From: Astrocystis sublimbata
Taxonomy: Eukaryota; Ascomycota; Sordariomycetes; Xylariales; Xylariaceae
Reading direction: 5' to 3'
NCBI GenBank assembly: GCA_022453515.1
Contig: JAJNNY010000005.1
Coordinates: forward strand, 124,001 to 188,000
DNA: 64,000 bases
Part shown: positions 34,484 to 45,304 of the stretch, piece after piece
Layout of the letters: every line of letters starts with the position of its first letter
Position numbering within the stretch: the stretch's first letter is position 1
Program-made: the position numbers and the translations under genes
Notes under the pieces: generated by a model
The model's input: the letters and a program-made list of their open reading frames with translations, nothing else
What the model was told of the DNA's origin: nothing
Database searches by the model: none

Positions 34484-36246
34484 TCACCGCATACCCGCGA
34501 AGACGGGCACATCATAGAGATTTCTTTGGAAGAATCCACGGATAGCTACATCTGTCTCATCTTCCCCAAAGGGCATATCAGACGCGGTCTTGCTCACGCC
34601 CTTCTGCGCTACGGCCAACGCCTCCTTGAGCGTCGGCCTCTGCGACGAGTCGACATACACTAAACGAACCAAGAGTCAGCCATCCGTCAGTTTCGAGTAA
34701 AGAGTTTTGCAAGGCTCCTTTCGGGAACTTTTCTCTTTATTCGGGTGGGGGATTTGAGCAAAATTCCGAATACATAACAAGATAGATGTAGGTCCGCAGG
34801 GTTGCGGTAAAGCCAAGCAAACGAAACAAATCATACTGGAGGGAGGATACGTACTGCAGCGGGCAACGAGGTCGCGTAGGTCGGGATCATAATAACTGAA
34901 AGGATCGTCATCTTCCTCTCCTGCAGGGGGGAGGATCGTAGTTGCACGGGTTGCGAAACCTTTGAATGGTTCTGCCGGTCGTGACACGGCGTTCGGTCCG
35001 GAAATCATGCGAGCGATGACCTATTTGATGGGAAATTCGTATGATTAGCCAGATTTGACAAAAGTATGGTAAACTATCTTTTGGAGGAATATGTATTACT
35101 TGGGGTGGGATAATTAGGGATAGGAAGCTTGACGAGCTCAATGTTTGGCCTCGTTTCTTCCTCTTTCTTTTTTCTACTCACCCTGGCGCAATCGAATAGG
35201 TTCTGAGGCGGGCCCTGGAGACGGCTACTCTCGTGTGCCATGCCGAAGTCAATCAGTTTGAACACGTTTCCAACCAACTTATGCTCCTCGATATCGTCGG
35301 CTGAATCGATCATGACGTTTCTGGGGTGCACGTCGCTATGTAGCAGTGGATACGGGTCTACGTTGCCTGCGGGGATCTGCTCTAGAACAGATGGTGCACC
35401 CTCAGGCCTGCTCAAGGGATATGCTATTCCTATACACGCTCGTATTACTGTTTAGGTTGTTCGGTTAACAGGACTCGCGTTTTCCGAAACTTGTTGGTGG
35501 GGAACAAATGATAGAGGGTAGGCTTACGGCACAAGAAGACGGGCCATATAACCCTGTTGGGTATAAAAATGTCTTGCCCAGCCTCTCTTTCTATGTTATC
35601 CATAAACGAAAGAAGGTCGCCGCCATCAAGATATTCTAAGACTAATGCTGGGCCCCGGTACAATCCAGCTACCGGGTTGAGCGCTGTCTTAGGCGGTATC
35701 CTCCTTAGTGTTCCCCATAGATTAACCCGATGCTGGATTGTGTTACTCTCCTGTTCGTCCTTCCACGCTGCCGCAATATCTCCCCCTTCAAGATTTTGGG
35801 TGGAGGCAATCAAGCTCACGATATGCTTGGCTCCGCGGACTTTCTGTTTGGCAACAAGCGAGGGTAAAAGTTAGACTCATCAATCATAATCATGGCCAGA
35901 GCAAAGTAGTAACATTATTGTAAGGAGATCGAAGAAGAAAAAGAGGAGGAAGGAAAATTTGGGAAAAGCTACTGACCTCCAAGGCCTGACGTTCTGTTTC
36001 CAGTGAATCAACACCGCGTTTTGTTCCCAAGGCCGTCGACTGCCTGCGCGCAAGTTTGAGGGCGATGCGTTTCTGGTGCTTTACGAATTGGGAGCGCTCT
36101 TTGAGAAGGAGCGTCACGCCATACGCGCCGTTTCCCAGGAATTTCTCGTACTCCCAGTACTTTGAATCCTCGAACTTGGCCTTCACCTGGTCCGAATACT
36201 TCTTGAGAAAGTCATTCCCGGGGCCTTTCATCCAGGATACCACCAT
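34484..36246 (-). CDS. Divergent protein-kinase-fold protein
   Basis: Exons 36246-35977, 35843-35528, 35447-35182, 35020-34855 and 34659-34484 give 397 residues. The kinase fold is complete: glycine loop FLGNGAYG (Gly38, Gly40, Gly43), ATP-binding lysine in IALKLA (Lys64), hinge region ALVLEYLDGGDLLSF, catalytic loop HSDVHPRN with Asp234 and Asn239, metal-binding Asp262 in KLIDFG, and a C-lobe ending DSSQRPTLKEAL. The usual HRD arginine is replaced by serine, so activation-loop control probably differs from canonical kinases. Such divergent kinases are often multiplied in filamentous fungi, and no orthologue is recognisable. It lacks a signal peptide. The junction around FDCAR/VIARMIS is inferred from frame and splice consensus. 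Substrate and role are unknown. Confidence 0.8.
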
Positions 36247-37465
36247 ATCTGCGATTTGTATTGATATAATGTAGAATGAGTAAAGAATTGAAAATTAGAA
36301 CCAGCTAAGATATCTGTCGAAATTGTAATTTGAATAGGAACTGTTAAGGAAGAGAATATAGAGGAAAAACCGTGTCACGGTACAGAGCATGTTTATAAGA
36401 CGTCACGAATGTGTCTCGAGTAGTGGTTTGCATGGCTTTGTAGTAGGCAAGCAATGCTTTGTTGCCTTACTCGATTGTTTACTTTACTTATCGACAACTC
36501 AACAAACAATGACCCGTGACAACCCTCGCATCAACCAAGGGGGCCTGTGGAGGACCAGGTCAAAAACTCTTTTGTCAATAGTATCTCGAACAATAGGACC
36601 CGCCAAGCTCCCCTCGTATCAAGGGGGAGAAATGGCCAGGGACTGAATCCAGGTCGTCGCCCCTGGCACCGGGAGGCTATTCTGGCAATCATAGGTTGCC
36701 CAAGGTGCGAAGAAGTATAGTCTCATACAGCCTCAGACGACAAGACTCTGAAAGGAGCTTCATTGTCCATCGTCAGACACACTGTAGTAGCCTTGAGGGG
36801 ACTGCGTTGACAAGATGTTCAGCGGCTTCTCATTAGCCGTCGACTTGGTCAAGAATGGCATTGTCTCTTTCTCCGTATTGGTTGATGGCAAGGAACTGAC
36901 TGTATCGTGTACATCTGGCCTGGGAAATAGCGACATTGATGGTCAACGAGACTCAATGAGACACATTGCAGCCTTTCCATTGCTTTATATCCCAACCACT
37001 TTCCAAGTTGGTTCACTGCGCTTGGAGTGTACCATATAGAGTCGTATCAGTATCTATACCAAAGCAACACCAAGAATGATTTCTGTATGCAGCCGAGTAG
37101 GCAATCAAATCATCTTGCCCTTGACCGTTAGAATCGAGTCTCGTCACTGCGCAAAGTAGACATTGAATCCGAATACGCTCTGTAGAAGAGCAGCATACAA
37201 TAATTCCTATCATCGGCTCAGTCTCACGAAGGATCACCAGTATGTATCATACTCTTTATATTTAGTAGTGGTCGTGCTGTTCCCTCCTCTAGGAAACCCA
37301 TCGTACACTTCAGCCATAATAATGAGATTAAACGAGCCTGTCAATGCAATCTTTCCCTTATAGTCCAGTAACGCCAAGATTGAATGACACATATACCGCC
37401 GATGCAGAATGAACCTCATGAACGCCGTAAATGCACCCAAAGTATCGAGCCAAAAGGTGGCTGCC
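36247..37465. other. spacer upstream of kinase gene
   Basis: This contains the kinase promoter and the 3' flank of the coiled-coil protein gene. A 74-codon plus-strand frame at 36815-37039 begins with ATG but shows no family and is not called. Nothing else is seen. Confidence 0.4.
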
Positions 37466-38074
37466 TCACTTCCAACCACCAAACGCACGATCGATCTCCT
37501 CGCCCTGATCGACAGCCATCTCGCTGACCCCTTCGTGGCCCGAGATGCTCATCTCAGCAAAGCGGGCGGCGACATCGGGCTCGGCAGCCGACGACGGGGC
37601 ATCCGGCTTGCGCTCGGGCTCGAGCAAGCGCGCCTCGCTGTCGAGCCAGCCGGGGGCGACGCGGCGTTTCTCGGCGAGCTCGCGGGCGCGGATGCTCTCG
37701 TCGAGGGCGCGCAGGGTGCGGTCGGCGTCGTCCTGCAGCTTGGCGATGTGGTCGCGCAGCCCCTTGCACGAGGCGACGATGTCGTCCGGGTGGGCGGCGT
37801 GGCCGGACTGGGAAACGACATACTTGGGTTTCTCGTCGGCGGCGCCGGTGGTGCCGATGCCGATTCCCGTTGAGGGCGGCGGCAGTGACGAGGGCATGCT
37901 CTTGTATGTGTACGGCAGTGTGGCTGCCGCGGGGAGGGTGACAAAGGGTGACACTGTTAGCGGCACTTGGGCCAGCAGAGGATGTGTGCCTGGGTGAAGC
38001 AGTTAGCACGTGGTCGTGGGATTTTGATGAGTTTGAGGGTGGGCGAACTTACGGTCATCGCGCATGGTGAACAT
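37466..38074 (-). CDS. Hypothetical coiled-coil protein, 181 residues
   Basis: Exons 38074-38053 and 37989-37466 give 181 residues. The tiny first exon (MFTMRDD plus one base) has a GTAAGT donor and a CTAAC branch point before the CAG acceptor. I recognise no family. A Pro/Ser/Thr-rich N-terminal third precedes a helix with heptad-like spacing (IVASCKGLRDHIAKLQDDADRT, shown in part by CKGLRDHIAKLQDD) covering about residues 80-125. An acidic C-terminus follows. GC content is high within the exon. It diverges from the ICln-like gene with a 0.9-kb spacer. A role as a small structural or complex subunit is plausible but unproven. Confidence 0.65.
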
Positions 38075-38988
38075 TTTGAAAATGCGGTTCTTTGCATTTG
38101 ATCCGTTTGAAAGAGTGGTAGTGGCGTTGGTCGTTTTGTTCTCACATAAGACGTTCCCTTAGGTGAGTGTCGCGGGTTTACAAGCTCTTAGGTAGTGTCG
38201 CAATACGGTGTACCTTTGACTGTCCGTGTCCGGGCAATCAGGCAGGTTCAGACGTTCTCAGAGTGCGCCAAGCTTGCCAAGATATCAGCCAGCATGTCTG
38301 CTGTATGGAAGGGTCAGGTAAAACGGCATGTGCCTCGTATACATGTACCGTGACGTAGGCGCCCTCACATAGGTCTTTTTACGACTGATTAGGTACCTAG
38401 TACCTCGCTAGGCACTTCCACTTACACAAGGGATGAGGTGGTCAACCAAGGAAGATTACCAACTCAAAATATACGCACTGCTGCTGCTTCCATATACCTA
38501 GGTAAAATTAGATAAATCCGTAGCAACCTATTATTTGACTACGATCGGCATAGCACTCACTCCATAGCCCTTCGACTGCTACATTAAGTACCGGTATGTA
38601 AGTACTTTGGGATGGACATGAATGTAATCAGTTTGTACCTTGGATAGATGTAAGGGAATTCGGGACTTATAATGAAGCCAATCAACATATTCTCATACTC
38701 TGGTTTGTAATTAGTTATCAAGTAGTTTCATGCAAGATCATGTACGATTCTTATTATTTTGTATACGCAGATGCAAATGGTATTCGATAGAGGCCTGTTG
38801 GTCGGTTGGTAACTCTAGGCCCTGATAGTACCTACCTACGTGCCTATCGATAAGCCCCACTACAGCTTCAAGCTTCTGGATGAGGCGTGAACCATGTTTG
38901 GTGTTACAACCAGACTTAGGACAACGCCTCTCTTCCCATCGCATTTTTCGAGCACACTATTCCCTGCATTTTGAGGACGAAGACCGCT
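38075..38988. promoter_or_regulatory. divergent spacer with palindromes
   Basis: No gene. It holds the promoters of the coiled-coil protein (minus) and the ICln-like protein (plus). Exact palindromes are TAGGTACCTA at 38390-38399 and TACCTAGGTA at 38495-38504, with a near-copy around 38828. Confidence 0.5.
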
Positions 38989-39963
38989 ATGCTTCCCGCC
39001 ATCATCAACAGCCGCCCTTCAGCGGAGGGCGACTTTCTGCCTCTGAGCGAGTACCAAGCCCAGACACCCGAGACCTTCTTCGAGGGGAAGCCCGTCCTTC
39101 ACTTTCACGACGAGAACATCAAGGCCTGGGTGTCGCAACAACAATACGAACAACTATACTTCTTCTCAAAAGCAGCCGCAGACAATGCCGCCGCCGGAAC
39201 CCCCACTGCGCCCGAATCCCACGCGCTCGGCGACGAGGACAAAAACAACACACGCGAGGAGGAGAACGTCGAGGTCTTCGTCTCTTCCAAGAAACTGACC
39301 CTGTTCTCTCGCAACAGCGGCAGCGGCATCGAGATACCCTACCCCGCTATCTCCCTCCACGCCATCAAGCACTTCAAGCCCCTCGACAAGCCTGACGACG
39401 ACTCGTCCAAGTTTGCGGGCGTGTACATGCAGCTCGAGTTCTCCGATTCCAGCCCCGACGACGACGAGAGCTTCGAGCCCATCGAGCTCACACTCATTCC
39501 TCACAACGCCAGCACTACCGATGACGGCGCGACCGTCGATCCTTCGAACGCGGGGCGAACGAGTGCTCTCTTCAACCAGATCTCGGCTTGCTCGAATCTA
39601 AACCCGGATCCCCGCAACGACGACGAAGACGAGGATGAAGACGACGAGTTCAATGCAGACCACATCATATTTGAGAGCAGTGTCGACGAGGGTGCCGAGA
39701 TCGACGGTCTGCCGGGTGTGTTACAGGGCAACAGCAGCGGGGGTCTCCCGCCTCCCATGTCTGGAAGCTCGGGCTGGATAACGGCGGACAATGTGAACGA
39801 GTTCTTCGACGAGGACGGGAACTGGATCGGCGGCGAAGGCGTCAGTGGTGAGCTCGGCGACGGTGCAGGTCGCGTGCGAGCCCGGAATGAGGTGGAACAG
39901 GACGGGACGAATGGTCATGAGGAAGTGGACGATGGTGATGTTAAGCGACCGCGTACGGAATAG
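38989..39963 (+). CDS. ICln-like (pICln/CLNS1A, Lot5-type) PH-fold protein
   Basis: A single exon of 324 residues from the ATG at 38989; the longer frame starts on a non-ATG codon. The N-terminal 170 residues match the ICln PH-like fold: GKPVLHFHDE, GTVTLT-type strand VEVFVSSKKLTLFS, the conserved IPYPAISLHAIKHF strand and VYMQLEF, then acidic ELTLIP. Two acidic low-complexity loops interrupt it. The C-terminal half is disordered and acidic, with ADHIIFESS and GWITADNVNEFFDEDGNW motifs. In animals pICln is a methylosome chaperone that holds Sm proteins during snRNP assembly; the fungal role is assumed similar. A short KRPR basic patch near the end could be a nuclear signal. Confidence 0.8.
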   Translation: MLPAIINSRPSAEGDFLPLSEYQAQTPETFFEGKPVLHFHDENIKAWVSQQQYEQLYFFSKAAADNAAAGTPTAPESHALGDEDKNNTREEENVEVFVSSKKLTLFSRNSGSGIEIPYPAISLHAIKHFKPLDKPDDDSSKFAGVYMQLEFSDSSPDDDESFEPIELTLIPHNASTTDDGATVDPSNAGRTSALFNQISACSNLNPDPRNDDEDEDEDDEFNADHIIFESSVDEGAEIDGLPGVLQGNSSGGLPPPMSGSSGWITADNVNEFFDEDGNWIGGEGVSGELGDGAGRVRARNEVEQDGTNGHEEVDDGDVKRPRTE

Positions 39964-40420
39964 ACCGCTCTCCGATGCCGTTGTTGGACATTGGTTATCA
40001 CATTGTTCGTACGCCATGCGAGGCAATTACCAGGCAGAGTGCGCGAGACACAAGTCGTAACCTGCTTGACTGTCTCTGTACAGCCAAGCACATGGGCTAG
40101 GGTCCACGATGAGACGGGCTCGCAATTCAGATTATTGGCATTATAATCGAGATAATACAATTCGGTATGTGTCCATCATCAAGTGTGTACGAGAAGATGC
40201 TTTAATACTGAGTCTAACGTAATCCATTAGAGATACTACTTTCGGATAAATGCTTCAAGACACTCGAAAAAATTCCGTTGCAGTAACCAAACGCCGTACC
40301 GAGCCAGAAAATAAAACAAGATTTAAAAACAATATACACAAGTAAGAATGGAACAATGTGTCCAAAGCTACCCAATACCATAACGAGCACAGCTCACCCG
40401 CTCTCTCTCTCTCTTTGCCT
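39964..40420. other. convergent spacer, 3' flanks
   Basis: This lies between the ICln-like stop and the stop of the large minus-strand gene. No feature is recognised apart from probable 3' UTRs. Confidence 0.5.
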
Positions 40421-43400
40421 CTACTTAGTCACCGGATTTATCAGCGGACGACTTGGGCCGGCAAAATTTGGTCCTCCCCGCCCAGGTTGCAAGTTGAACC
40501 CACGACTCTCCCGGAACTGCTGCCGAGCACGGTCAAGATCCCGCTCATAACTGTCCATTATAGTATTACGCCGCGATCTGGGATTGCCGGTTTGGCCCTG
40601 GCGGAGGGTCCCGTTGAAACCATTTCTCACAGCCGTGCTTCCATTACCGATAGTCCTGTCGTTGCTTATTTCCACAGGAGCCGTCGCCTTTCCGTTGATC
40701 TCATTACGCGCTTCTGTGACTCTCACAATCCCAGCATCGGGTCTCCTGCTTTCCACAGAAAGTAACTCTCTCTGCGTATTTCCAGCGCTTGGAGTTACGC
40801 CCAGCGCAAAGTAATTCTTCGTGCCGTTCTCACTCCCCTTCTTCCCAGGGCTGCACCCCCCGCCTCTGAGCGCAGGAAGTGTCGGACTCGTCATGACCGT
40901 CGTGGCATTGCTATAATTGCTCGCGCAACTCACAGTGCTGTTCATGCGCCGGAGCTCCGCAACGGCATTCATGATGCGACTTGGGTGCTTTCCCGCTCCC
41001 GAGGGCCCTGCCACCGCGGCGCCCCCAGAAGAATAAATAGGCAGCAGCGGCGCCAGCCGGTCGCCGTTGTCTTCGTCCTGCGAATACTGCGACTCGCCCG
41101 ACATGCAGCTGATGGTGCTGTTGGTGACGTTGCGATAGCGCTGGGACCGAGGCGACGCTTCTTCGAGGGTGAATCGCACGGCTGGTGGAGATCTGTTGCC
41201 CATCTCCCTTGGCCCGGAGGGACTGGCGGCGTGCGTGTAGCTTTCTGATCCGGCGCCAGATATCGCGTCGTTCAAGCGCGCGTGGGCAGAACGAAACGCG
41301 ACGCCGCTGTCGTTGGGATAGCCTTCGGGCGGCGAAACGGCGGAGAGAGGGGGTTGGTCCCATCTGTTGCCGCTACCGCCACCGCTAACGCTACGACGAC
41401 GACCACCAGCACCAGCACCAGCCCCGCTTACGGGCGATGATTCAGCAGGAGATATCGTGAGAACTGGGGCGCCGCTCGCTCGCGCGAGCACCTGCGACGC
41501 CTCACCGGCATCGGTGTACCGACTGTATCGGTAGCTGTCGTATACAGACGACAAGCCGCCCTCCGACTCCACTGGACTTCCTGGAGGCTGGGCCTGCAGC
41601 TGCGAGTCGCGGTATGAATAGGAACTCATTGTCGGCGATACCATATCGGGCCGCAAGTCGTGCGGGGGCGGGAGCACCCGTCTGTGCGATGGTGATCGCG
41701 TGGGTGTTCCGCGCTCCATCTGTTCGGGAGAGGACCCCGAAGCATCATCTTTTGGCTTGGCGGGCAGTGGGGAGAAGAGCACCGAGAGACGCTGGGGCGT
41801 GTTCCGTTTTGGGGTCGTCGTGCTGGTGGTGAATGGGTCTTCTGTTGGCTTAGGGGGACTCTGGAAATGTTGGATGGACGGGAGAGCTTGCAGCGAGAAT
41901 CTGGGTGCCGCCTGCTCGATGTCAACGCGGCGTTCGGGTGAGGATGGCGCGGTCTGCGTGCCGGCTGGGAAGAGGGTTCCGTTTCGTCTGTGACGCGGCT
42001 GAAAACCGTGGCTGTTGCCTTGAGGAATTCCAGGCAGTTCTCGCTTTTCTTCGCCGGTGTTGTCGTGTCGCGCATGATCGCCATTGAAAGCGTCAATGGT
42101 CCGTAAAGCTTGAGACATGACTCTTTTCCCCATTTCCTTGCCGCCGCTAGGGCTTCCTTCCTCTTCGCTGTATACGGTCGACAGCGCAGAGGACTGCTCG
42201 CTGGCTGGCGAGTATGAGCCAGGCTCGATCACTGTCTGTATGTAGGAGGGCGACGTCTTCGCTGAGCGGCTGGGGCTCGAGAGCGCCGTTTGCAAGATGT
42301 CAGCCTGTGAGCCACGCCTGGAAGGTGTGCGGACTAGACTGTCGGCTTCGGAGACCATCGAAGCTTGCGACATTCGCCAGATGTGGGATATCTCCTGTGT
42401 GCGAGTGCGTTTGTGTCCTTGCCATGCTGGGCGCTCCTGTGACGGCTCCTGCTGGGGCTTAGAGGAAAGAGTACTGTCCTCCGGTTCCGCGTACAACATG
42501 ACCGCAGGTGCACTCTTTTGACTCTTAGTCGGGCTTGCCGCCAGACTGTCCTGGCCACGTCTACTCTGGTCTGCCCCCCTGGAAGGCGTCGATGAACCTG
42601 GTACCATCATCGTCTGCCGTCGCGTACTCCTATTACCATCTTGCAATCTCTCTGCTGTTCGGCGCAATATCGCCTGCAGGTCTGCATCTGTGCTCCGTTG
42701 CTGTGTCTGCGAGTACCTCTGACCATTTGATCCGAAAGCGAAGCTCGGCACGCGAGCCCGAGCGGCTAGTTGCTGCTGGGCTAAGTCACTCGACACATTG
42801 TTAGGATTCCGATACCTTGTGGGCGCGGCGGCAAGCATCGAAGCTCGCTGGGGCTGAGGTCCCGGGTTCTGAACGCGAGCTATCCGCGGGGAATTCAGAA
42901 ACCCTACTTGTGAAGGCACCGGGCGGATAGGGAAATGCAGCTCCTTTTCGGACTCAGTCACCAGCTCGCGTGATCTGTGCGCTTCTTCCTTTGTGGCCAC
43001 ATTCTTGCGACCCTCGGGAGACTCTCCAGGCGTCTCAATCACGACCTTCCGCCCCGGACCGTTCTCTATGAAAGGCAGCGTAGGACTCCGGTCAAGCTCT
43101 GGCGCGTAGAACTTGCGAATCGAAAGATGGCGACTGAGTGTCCTTGTCAGTCCGTTGCCAGGGAGCCAGCTTGATCTTCTCTTCAAGGAGTCTTTCTTTG
43201 ATGAGACCCGCGGGCCATGAAGCGCGTCCTCGTCGATCCACGATGTCTGCCGACGGCTCTGGTAGATGCTGCGTCCGCGTCTTTTCTCCGGAGAGTCGAG
43301 CAGGTGCCCGTCGCTCGCGCCAGACTCTGTTCCAGGACGTGTCGTATCTCCACCACCATCGCTGTGCTGTATGCTACCATGCGTGATGGTCCCGCTGCCT

Positions 43401-43861
43401 GGGAAAGGATCCCAGGCCCCGAAACTCATCGGTCGAGAGAAGACCGGCGGCAGGGTATGCGGGAGACTGAGATGTCTCGCCAGCCTTTCCGTCCCCATCG
43501 CATATCTATCGATCGCCCCTCCGCTCCCCGACTCGGCGTCTTTACTCCTGGAGTACAGCATCCCATCGCTCACTACGCTCCTCTTGCGCAGCTTGCGCGG
43601 GGCTCTGGTCTTCTCGTCCTGGGAGAGCTGGCCGTGTTCGGTGGCGAGGTCGGCCACTGGATTCTCATTCTCGTGTCGACGCGCTTGCCGCTTCGCAAGC
43701 TTGATGAGGACCACGACGATGATGAGGGAAAACACTATCGAGCCCACGATGGCGATGGCGGCTAGCCCGCCACTTGATAGCACAGGCGCCGCAGAGTCCT
43801 CGCGGCTTGCGAGGCGGTAGATAGACATGCTTATTCGTTTCTGTGTAGAGGAGCTCGGCAT
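40421..43861 (-). CDS. Large single-pass membrane-anchored disordered protein
   Basis: A single uninterrupted exon of 1,146 residues. One strong membrane segment lies at residues 32-54 (LAAIAIVGSIVFSLIIVVVL) followed by a basic stop-transfer stretch (KLAKRQARR), so the short N-terminus is outside and the long C-terminal part cytosolic. The remainder is Ser/Pro/Arg-rich, with repeated basic-Ser motifs and many candidate phosphorylation sites (RRGRSIYQSRRQTSWIDE and LTRTLSRHLSIRKF near residues 195-260). The C-terminal stretch (RRNTIMDSYERDLDRARQQF) is helical and may be the most conserved part. I recognise no domain. It resembles fungus-specific membrane scaffolds. No catalytic residues are visible and the function is unknown. 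Confidence 0.8.
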   Translation of the reverse strand: MPSSSTQKRISMSIYRLASREDSAAPVLSSGGLAAIAIVGSIVFSLIIVVVLIKLAKRQARRHENENPVADLATEHGQLSQDEKTRAPRKLRKRSVVSDGMLYSRSKDAESGSGGAIDRYAMGTERLARHLSLPHTLPPVFSRPMSFGAWDPFPGSGTITHGSIQHSDGGGDTTRPGTESGASDGHLLDSPEKRRGRSIYQSRRQTSWIDEDALHGPRVSSKKDSLKRRSSWLPGNGLTRTLSRHLSIRKFYAPELDRSPTLPFIENGPGRKVVIETPGESPEGRKNVATKEEAHRSRELVTESEKELHFPIRPVPSQVGFLNSPRIARVQNPGPQPQRASMLAAAPTRYRNPNNVSSDLAQQQLAARARVPSFAFGSNGQRYSQTQQRSTDADLQAILRRTAERLQDGNRSTRRQTMMVPGSSTPSRGADQSRRGQDSLAASPTKSQKSAPAVMLYAEPEDSTLSSKPQQEPSQERPAWQGHKRTRTQEISHIWRMSQASMVSEADSLVRTPSRRGSQADILQTALSSPSRSAKTSPSYIQTVIEPGSYSPASEQSSALSTVYSEEEGSPSGGKEMGKRVMSQALRTIDAFNGDHARHDNTGEEKRELPGIPQGNSHGFQPRHRRNGTLFPAGTQTAPSSPERRVDIEQAAPRFSLQALPSIQHFQSPPKPTEDPFTTSTTTPKRNTPQRLSVLFSPLPAKPKDDASGSSPEQMERGTPTRSPSHRRVLPPPHDLRPDMVSPTMSSYSYRDSQLQAQPPGSPVESEGGLSSVYDSYRYSRYTDAGEASQVLARASGAPVLTISPAESSPVSGAGAGAGGRRRSVSGGGSGNRWDQPPLSAVSPPEGYPNDSGVAFRSAHARLNDAISGAGSESYTHAASPSGPREMGNRSPPAVRFTLEEASPRSQRYRNVTNSTISCMSGESQYSQDEDNGDRLAPLLPIYSSGGAAVAGPSGAGKHPSRIMNAVAELRRMNSTVSCASNYSNATTVMTSPTLPALRGGGCSPGKKGSENGTKNYFALGVTPSAGNTQRELLSVESRRPDAGIVRVTEARNEINGKATAPVEISNDRTIGNGSTAVRNGFNGTLRQGQTGNPRSRRNTIMDSYERDLDRARQQFRESRGFNLQPGRGGPNFAGPSRPLINPVTK

Positions 43862-45304
43862 CGTGCCTGGCTGCCCCGTTTGGCAGGGCGACAGAGGTTG
43901 ATTGTCTTCTTCTGAATATTCGTATAAGTGTTATCGGGTCTGCGTCGGGATTGAGAAAATCGAGGCCGTCGACTGTCGTTTGTTTCCGGATTCGCAAGAG
44001 GTTCCGACGTAATAATTCTGCATTTGGCGCCTGTATTCTGAAGGTCTGATAGATACACTTCTGTGAAGTCGTGAAAACGTCAGCTCGTACGTTGGTGAAC
44101 CATCCCCCGGCGTGATACCACCATTCGTTAGCTAACGGCAAAAGTGCGAGCACCGAGTGAAGAAGTCCGATAGGGCCAAGCATAGCAATAATCACAAACG
44201 AGAACAAACAATCGGATCAAAATGACTTAGATTCCAGAATCTGTATAGAAGCCCGCAATGCAAAACAAAACAAAACCAGACCTCTTAGGCCCGCAGGCAA
44301 ATTGGCCTGGCCCAGCTCTGCAGTGAATGGGCACATATAATAAGATGACATTACAGCACAGGCAATCCTTAGACTGATTATCCTCATTCTCGCGTGGCTC
44401 TTCTCGCTCGCTGAGAGGAGACCCACATGCCTTCAAGAATTGCGATTTGCTGTTGAGGCAACAGGACGCCAGGAATGCGTTGTTATGGGGTGGGCGAAAC
44501 GCCTGCATTCCAGCGTCATATCTACTAACTTGTACGCCTGGCGCAAAACCCAAATGCCGGTGTATTTAATGTGCACACATGCAAGTTTAGCTCCCAATGC
44601 ACACAGTAGCTGATCATCGCATTGAAATCTTTTTTTTTAATTTTGCTAGGCAGAGTCAGACATTGTTGGATTAGTTTCCACAGCCCAAATCCATACAGTC
44701 ACCAGCTAGCATACTTGCATACGAGTATTTTGAACAACATCGCAGTGTCACAGGACCTGAGGAGTGGCAGCTCGTGATGATGAAAATGTTATATTCACAC
44801 AGCATCGACAAGTCTTTCACAGAAAACGCAATCGGTCTTGGTAACTTAAAATATCCGAATTTATCTTCGTTGTAATGCGATACGCAACCGAGGTTGGTAT
44901 TGCGAGAAAGCATTTACATGAAAAGCTACCTATCACTCCTCTTAAGAACCGAGGCTCCAAAAGCAGGCGATTCTAGGAGCAATGCCTCTTGCGTGAGCCA
45001 GAGACACCATACATATGCAATAATTCTCACCCCAGTCTGAGAGTACTGCGATAATCACCACCTAGTTGTGCAGATGTGTGATAGGCAGGCATTTCATATG
45101 TAAGACTCGCTCAATTCGGTTCATATGCTTGTACTCTTCTTCCCCAAAGAGTTTAGAATCAATCAACATGTACCGAAAAAATTCCCAGGCAGAAACTAGT
45201 CAGCCATGGAAGGCAGTAGGTGCAATATCGCTTCCTCCTTATTGCCCAAAATATCTTCACAGAAACAGATAGTAAAGCGTGGGTTTGATTCTAGCTTAGG
45301 TAGC
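43862..45304. other. spacer upstream of the large membrane protein
   Basis: This holds the promoter and 5' UTR of the minus-strand gene starting at 43861. Frames at 43665-44207 overlap the gene antisense or run upstream and are not supported. No repeat or RNA is seen. Confidence 0.4.

Noticed and set aside
36815..37039. 74-codon plus-strand frame starting with ATG
   Set aside because: No domain, no homologue recalled, and the length is within chance expectation for this spacer.
43665..44207. 180-codon minus-strand frame overlapping the start of the 1,146-residue gene
   Set aside because: Out of frame with the large ORF and extending into its 5' flank; explained as a shadow of the real gene.
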